Positions 58,831 through 64,000 of a DNA stretch of 64,000 nucleotides are shown one piece after another. A program made the translations under genes and the position numbers. The notes beneath the pieces were generated by a model. It was not told where the DNA came from, made no database searches, and saw only the letters and a list, made by a program, of their open reading frames with translations. This stretch comes from Psoroptes ovis (lineage: Eukaryota > Arthropoda > Arachnida > Sarcoptiformes > Psoroptidae), in the NCBI GenBank assembly GCA_002943765.1, contig PQWQ01000005.1, positions 1,550,001 through 1,614,000 on the forward strand. The letters run 5' to 3'. Each line of letters begins with the position of its first letter. Position 1 is the stretch's first letter.

Positions 58831-61340
58831 ACCTGAATAATGGACCTAATTCTGGACGAATTTCGGGTTTTTTCCGCTATTCTTGTTGGATCTCGTCAGA
58901 CGATTCCATTTTTAATTTTGATTTCATTCAATTTATTTCTGTTTTGAATTCACTAGTTCAAGGTCTTTTGAATGATTTTTCCTCTTCTTCCTTTTGGATA
59001 AATTTAGGTTATTTTTTGTTTTCAAAAAATCATTTTTAATCAATTCTTTCCCGTAATTGTATCTGTATCTGTTTGAAAAAAAAATGTCCTTGAATCGCAT
59101 TATTTTTGATTATTTTTTCTTATCTAACTTTAAATTTAAAATAAAAATGAAAATTTAAAATTCAATTCAATAAAATTCTTTTATTTCAAATTAAATTATT
59201 TATTTTAAAATTTAAGAAAAAATGAAAATTAAATGAAACGAAACGAAAACTATATTCATTCATTGAACAAGAGGATATTTCAATGAGTAAAATGAATAAA
59301 AGAATAATTCATCGGAATCGATTACAAGCGAAATTTCATTTTTTTTCTCATTTCAAAATTCTTGCGAAAAATTTTGGCCAAATTCTGCGGAAATTTCCGC
59401 AGAATTTTTACCAGAATTCACCAGGATGAAAAATTCAGTTTCAAAGGGGTATTCATTCATCATCAATGCTTCATGCTGCATCTTTCCATAATGATCCATT
59501 TTCCATTCATTTCATGAAAAACATTTTTCTTTTTTTTTTTGTTTGCATCAAATTCATTCAATCATTTTTCATTTGATAATTTTCAAATTCCATGGAATTG
59601 GAGAAAAATGGAAAATGTTTTTTTTTTCATTTGAATTTCGCGCGAAATTTTCAGTTTGAAACATATCAAATTATGATTACGAATGAAATTTTCTTTGTAC
59701 GACATCAAACAATCGTCATTAATTTGCTCGGTGGTGGTGATGGTATTTCGATGTTTGTGACAAATAAATTCATTGGAATGAAATGAATTAATCGAATCGA
59801 ATCGAAAAAAGAAAAAAATTCATCAAAAAATTCTCGAGAAAATTTCTGTCCCTTTTTTTTCCGTTTCACTTTCCTACCCCCCTTTTGTGCACTTGTTTTC
59901 GTCTTATATATCGGTCAAAAACGATTCATCGTTTCCCTTCCCTTATCAAACGATGAAAGGAAAAAAGAAAAAGCATAAATAATAAAAATGGGAGGTGTTT
60001 TTAAGGGTGGAAGGGGCGTAAGACAAACAATTGAATACTATACATTCATTACTATTGATTTTTTGGAAACTAACTCGATTTCCTTGGAAATAACAAATAA
60101 ACGATTGAATGTTTTAGGCTTTGGTTATCTTTGAACCATTTCTTTTGTTGGACCATTCATTCATTCATTCATTCATTAATTCGATTGATGATAATTTAAT
60201 GGCATTTGTTTCATTGTTTTGCTGTTTTGATCCATCACTTGATCGTCATTGTTATCGTTACCATTCACTATTCAACATCATCATCATCATCATCATCATC
60301 ATTACCATTTGCAACAAGGATTTACCATCTATGTATCTCAAAAAAAAGTAAGATTAATGATAAGCAAATTTCGACATCATAGCTTGCGTATGTAGCTGCT
60401 CTTCTGTTGCTGCTGCAAGTTATTATTTTCGAGTTTTGATTATCATCATCATTTTCATTTTCATTTTCATTTTTGTATTTGTCTCAAAAAATCATTTAGA
60501 AATTCCTGGAATTTTCTGATCGACAAAACATCATCGAAACTAGAAAAAATTGATAGGCAAAATCAATGAAAATAGCGAATACAAATACATACACAATAAA
60601 ATGCGTACTGGTGTATGTGAAGCATTCATATATAATAACATTAATTTTGAAAAATTACAGTGGTTCTAAACTGCTGCTTCTGCAACAGTAAGTGGCTGCT
60701 GACAGAAGCATTGAAGTTGAGAAACACTGTTTTTTTTCAAACATATTTTCACATACACAAATACTGTACAGAAATTCGCTGTTCACAGAAGTGTGTGTAT
60801 GTGAATAAGAACACGCATTAAATCATCATCATCATCATTGACGATTGATCTCATTTTTCATCATCATCATGATCATCATCCTCACCATCACCAAACAACA
60901 CCAACAATGATCACATTAAATCTTCGTAGAAGGAGGAAAAAGAACCAAACTCTGTACTCTTGTACTGAATAAATGAATGAACCATGAATGAATTTCATGA
61001 AAAATTTCATTGGAAATGATTTAAAAAAATCCATTTGAAAATCATTTCCAAAGAAACAAGGAAATCAGCTTTCTGTGCTCGTAAATGCTGCAAAGATAAA
61101 TTATAATGACACAAAAAGGACAATGGCCTTGCTGCGCTAGCTTTGTGTGCGTGAGTGTGTGTCAGCGTGTGTGTGTATAAATATGTTGTGCTCTGAAATT
61201 CAGCTGTCAAACATTCAAAACATCGATTTATCCTTTGTTTATCGAAGAAGAGGAGCAAACCTTCAGAAATGTGAGCGAATTCGAAGCTTGATAATGATGA
61301 CACAACACGCGCAACAGTCGGCGCAATCATTAAGATGTTG
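58831..61340. other. AT-rich region without a recognised gene
   Basis: Contains the palindrome at 59380-59407, (TCAT)n near 60157-60175, (ATC)n near 60279-60302 and 60826-60837, and (GT)n near 61151-61177. ORFs at 59592, 60121, 61007 and 61147 are repeat-driven or unconvincing. Confidence 0.5.
59380..59407. repeat. 28-bp perfect palindrome
   Basis: The left half AAATTCTGCGGAAA is followed immediately by its exact reverse complement, with no spacer. It could form a cruciform or be a dimeric factor site. It does not flank any gene I recognise. Confidence 0.75.
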
Positions 61341-61808
61341 ACCCTTGAAGCTTTTCATTCCGAACGTCGGAATCAAGGAAATTGAAGATGAAGATACCTT
61401 CATCTTCAAGATAGTTAAGGTCTTGAGCATCCATGATTCATACGATAATCATCCTCACCCTCGTCTTCATCCTCATACTCATTATCATCATAATCAGCTT
61501 TTTAAATGCACGTATTAAGGAAAGGGTCATTCATAAATGGGAGAAAAGATTTTTCTCGTATTCTGCATCTGTTCTTTTTTTTTGAGTTTTATCGAATAGG
61601 ACAGATGTTCTGCTACCAGGAAGCGATTGATGGTGATAAGGATGAGGTGGATGAAGATGAAGATGATTTTGAATCACTGGCTTGTCACGATGTTACGCAA
61701 TATGTGCATAATTACTTGAGTAAAAAGCCCATAAAAACCAAATCAAAGGTTTTCGAAAAAGGTTTGATTACCACAAATATCATCGTGGCCAACCATCTCA
61801 ATGATTAA
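61341..61808 (+). other. Possible exons of an unrecognised gene
   Basis: Less AT-rich than its surroundings. One frame is open from about 61342 to 61519 with protein-like content (LFIPNVGIKEIEDEDTFIFK). A second ORF from ATG 61506 to 61808 has an acidic stretch (DKDEVDEDEDDF) and ESLACHDVTQYVHNYLSKKP. A polypyrimidine tract and AG lie before the GACAGATG at about 61600, as for an acceptor. I could not join these into a gene and recognise no family. Confidence 0.25.
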
Positions 61809-64000
61809 ATGGAGTTAACTAAACTGGTGATTTGGACAGATTTACACCTGTCAAAATATATGTTTTGACATGTTTCGGGGATGAGATGAATTTCATTAAT
61901 CAATGAAATAAATCATTGAATGTATGGATGGGACCACTTTTTAATAACCCTTTTTCACTTTTGAAGCTTTTTTTGCCAAAACTTTTCGAAATTTTCAAAA
62001 CACATCTGTCCAAAATATAAATCAAAATAACTTTGAATTCATAAAAAACTTTGTCATTTTCAAATTTTTGACAGAAGCGAATTGTGAATGAATGAAAATG
62101 TTTTTTAACCCTTTCGAAAATTGTGCTCAAAAAATTGTGTCCGTAAAGTTTTCGACGATTTTCAATGGCGTCTTCATTGATTAATGATCAAGAACTTTTC
62201 GGTCACTGTCCAAATAATTTGAATTTGAGTCATAAAAATTTTAAAAAGCTTCAGAAATGAATGGGTTCGAAAGGGTTAACAGAGGACAAATTCGTCGTTT
62301 ATTACCTGTAATTTCGTCGTGGATTTTGAATTTTGGTATGCAAATTTTTGTGAATTGACATTTTGACAATAAAATTTTAACGAGTTTTCGCATTTCGTTA
62401 GATTTGCATGCAATTTCAGTTCAATTTCCGCTAAGAAATATTCAAAGGGTTATTTGTTTTTTGTCCACAGAAAAACATAAAAAATTTTACGAGTTTCATA
62501 TGACAAACAACTTGCGTAATAAGGTTTCACCATTTAATCAGTCATTTTTATTCAGCTTTCTGGTTGAATTATCTAATATTTTGAGTTTTCATCCATCAAA
62601 AGACAAAGCACAACCTAAAATTTTATGACCAAACATTTTTTACCAGTAAAATTTTTGGTCAAATTACCACCCGATTGGCTTCATATTGCGCTTTATGCTC
62701 ACTGTTCACAAATTCAACGATTGAAAGCCATTTAAAAATTGCGGTTTCTGGCTGAATGAAGCCAATTCAAATTCTCCATTTGAATTCTCAAATCAATCGA
62801 AATCCAATTGACCATTGATTGCATGAAAATATGAGGATTAACATTTCAAAGCATCGGAAAATGGGAGAAAATCTCTCCTCAAATAATAATGATAATGCTG
62901 TTTTTGAATCGAAATTTCCTGAAAAAATTTTTCAAATTTTCAATTTGATTGATTTCCATAGATTTTCAACCCAAAATGATTCTATTTTGAGCCAATATTC
63001 GCTTTGTTTCACTTATCTGTTTACATGTCAAATGATCGCGTTTGAATGAATTTGATTTGTTTGTTTCATGTGATGATAATGATGATAACAATGTACCATA
63101 TCGTTCACATTGTTCGAAATCGTCATAATCATAATGATAATAGTTTCCAAGGAATTTTCTGATCCCATACTTATTCTGGGCAATATGGTTCGCTGATATG
63201 TACGAACGACTGAATGATAATCAGCTGTAAAATGTAAAAATAGAAATTTTATCCCCTTAAAATTTCAATCATTCAGTATTAAACATCGATCAAAACAATG
63301 TGAACACAGTTATATGTGAACGAATTCATATTGTCATTATTGTTGGCGCAATGTAATTCTGTTTTGATTTGAATTTTTATAAAATTTTTGATTTTTAAAT
63401 TTTCAAAATTTTCTTCAAATTACCATTTCGACACAAGTGGTGGGGATTAACCGAGTGGGGATTAAAACATTATTATTTTGTTTTTTTTTCACCAAAATTT
63501 AAAATCAAGAAAATTGGCGCCAAAAAACTTCAAAATGGCTTAAGGCTCTTTTCTGAAGCGTTTCAAGCCCATGAAATTTGCGTCGCTTTTTGATGTTCTC
63601 TGGTGGATGAAATTCTCGGGTGAAATCATTTTGATCGAACAACAAACTTTTACCGTAGAAACTTTACCCGAGAATCGGGTAACTTCGGGTAAAAATCAAA
63701 ATTTGGGAATTTCCAAGGAAAATTCTGCATCCGAAACTGGGGGAGAAATTTTCCTGGAAATTTCAGCGGCCAAAAAAACAAAGATTCGAAAATTTGAAAA
63801 TTCGAAAAATGAAAAATTATACATCGAAAAACACTCACCATCCAACAACTAATCACTGATTACCCAAATGTTTTGATGATGATGATGACGATGTCGTACA
63901 TGAAATAATCAGTTTAAATGTATTTTACTGCATGTTTTTTTTTTTTTTTTTTTGAACGATACATTTAATTTTATCATCATCATCATCATCATCACATGTT
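61809..64000. other. Terminal region without a recognised gene
   Basis: AT-rich. Contains a directly repeated word GTGGGGATTAA at about 63439 and 63456, poly(T) at about 63937-63953 and (ATC)n at about 63975-63993. ORFs at 62404, 62819 and 63571 show no domain. Nothing further is supported. Confidence 0.5.

Noticed and set aside
61147..61341. ORF starting in a (GT)n repeat
   Set aside because: The first third is repeat-derived and the rest shows no similarity I recognise.

Overview
The window is animal nuclear DNA, most likely from an astigmatid mite (Dermatophagoides- or Sarcoptes-like; this is an inference). The genes are metazoan (Pak, Chk1, BTG/Tob, Ragulator LAMTOR5, TBC1D25, TRMT2A, ENT transporter, stefin). 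Introns are GT-AG and mostly 54-81 nt, with two exceptions near 1 kb and one of only 35 nt. The DNA is very AT-rich, and coding exons carry long Asn, Gln, His and Ser runs even inside conserved folds. All exon structures below were joined by hand from reading frame and splice sites. Each joined frame closes on a stop codon.

Layout. 0.4-9.2 kb: riboflavin kinase, Pak kinase and transaldolase. 12.7-17.3 kb: two tandem genes for ionotropic-glutamate-receptor-like ligand-binding domains that lack the ion-channel core and carry a signal peptide and a hydrophobic, GPI-like C-terminus. 17.5-25.3 kb (minus strand): Chk1, an unrecognised single-pass membrane protein, and an equilibrative nucleoside transporter. 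25.8-32.4 kb (minus): a LINE-type retrotransposon (ORF1, endonuclease, RT, RNase H) whose middle has been replaced by a 5'-truncated Ty3/gypsy element, giving one in-frame chimeric 1395-codon ORF. 33.0-38.7 kb: TRMT2A and TBC1D25, convergent. 44.6-46.9 kb: a BTG/Tob gene with a PAM2-like motif. 50.7-53.2 kb: a compact cluster of LAMTOR5, a small unknown protein, LHPP phosphatase and a stefin. From 53.3 kb to the end I see no confident gene, only a possible LTR/primer-binding-site relic, a 28-bp perfect palindrome, simple repeats and a stretch of possible exons near 61.4-61.8 kb.

Shared themes. Several housekeeping genes carry the same short element (CAGATGGCG or its complement) about 100-170 bp upstream of the start codon. 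Gene pairs are often convergent with short gaps or share a bidirectional promoter. The most unusual content is the pair of pore-less glutamate-receptor-like genes, followed by the LINE/gypsy chimera.
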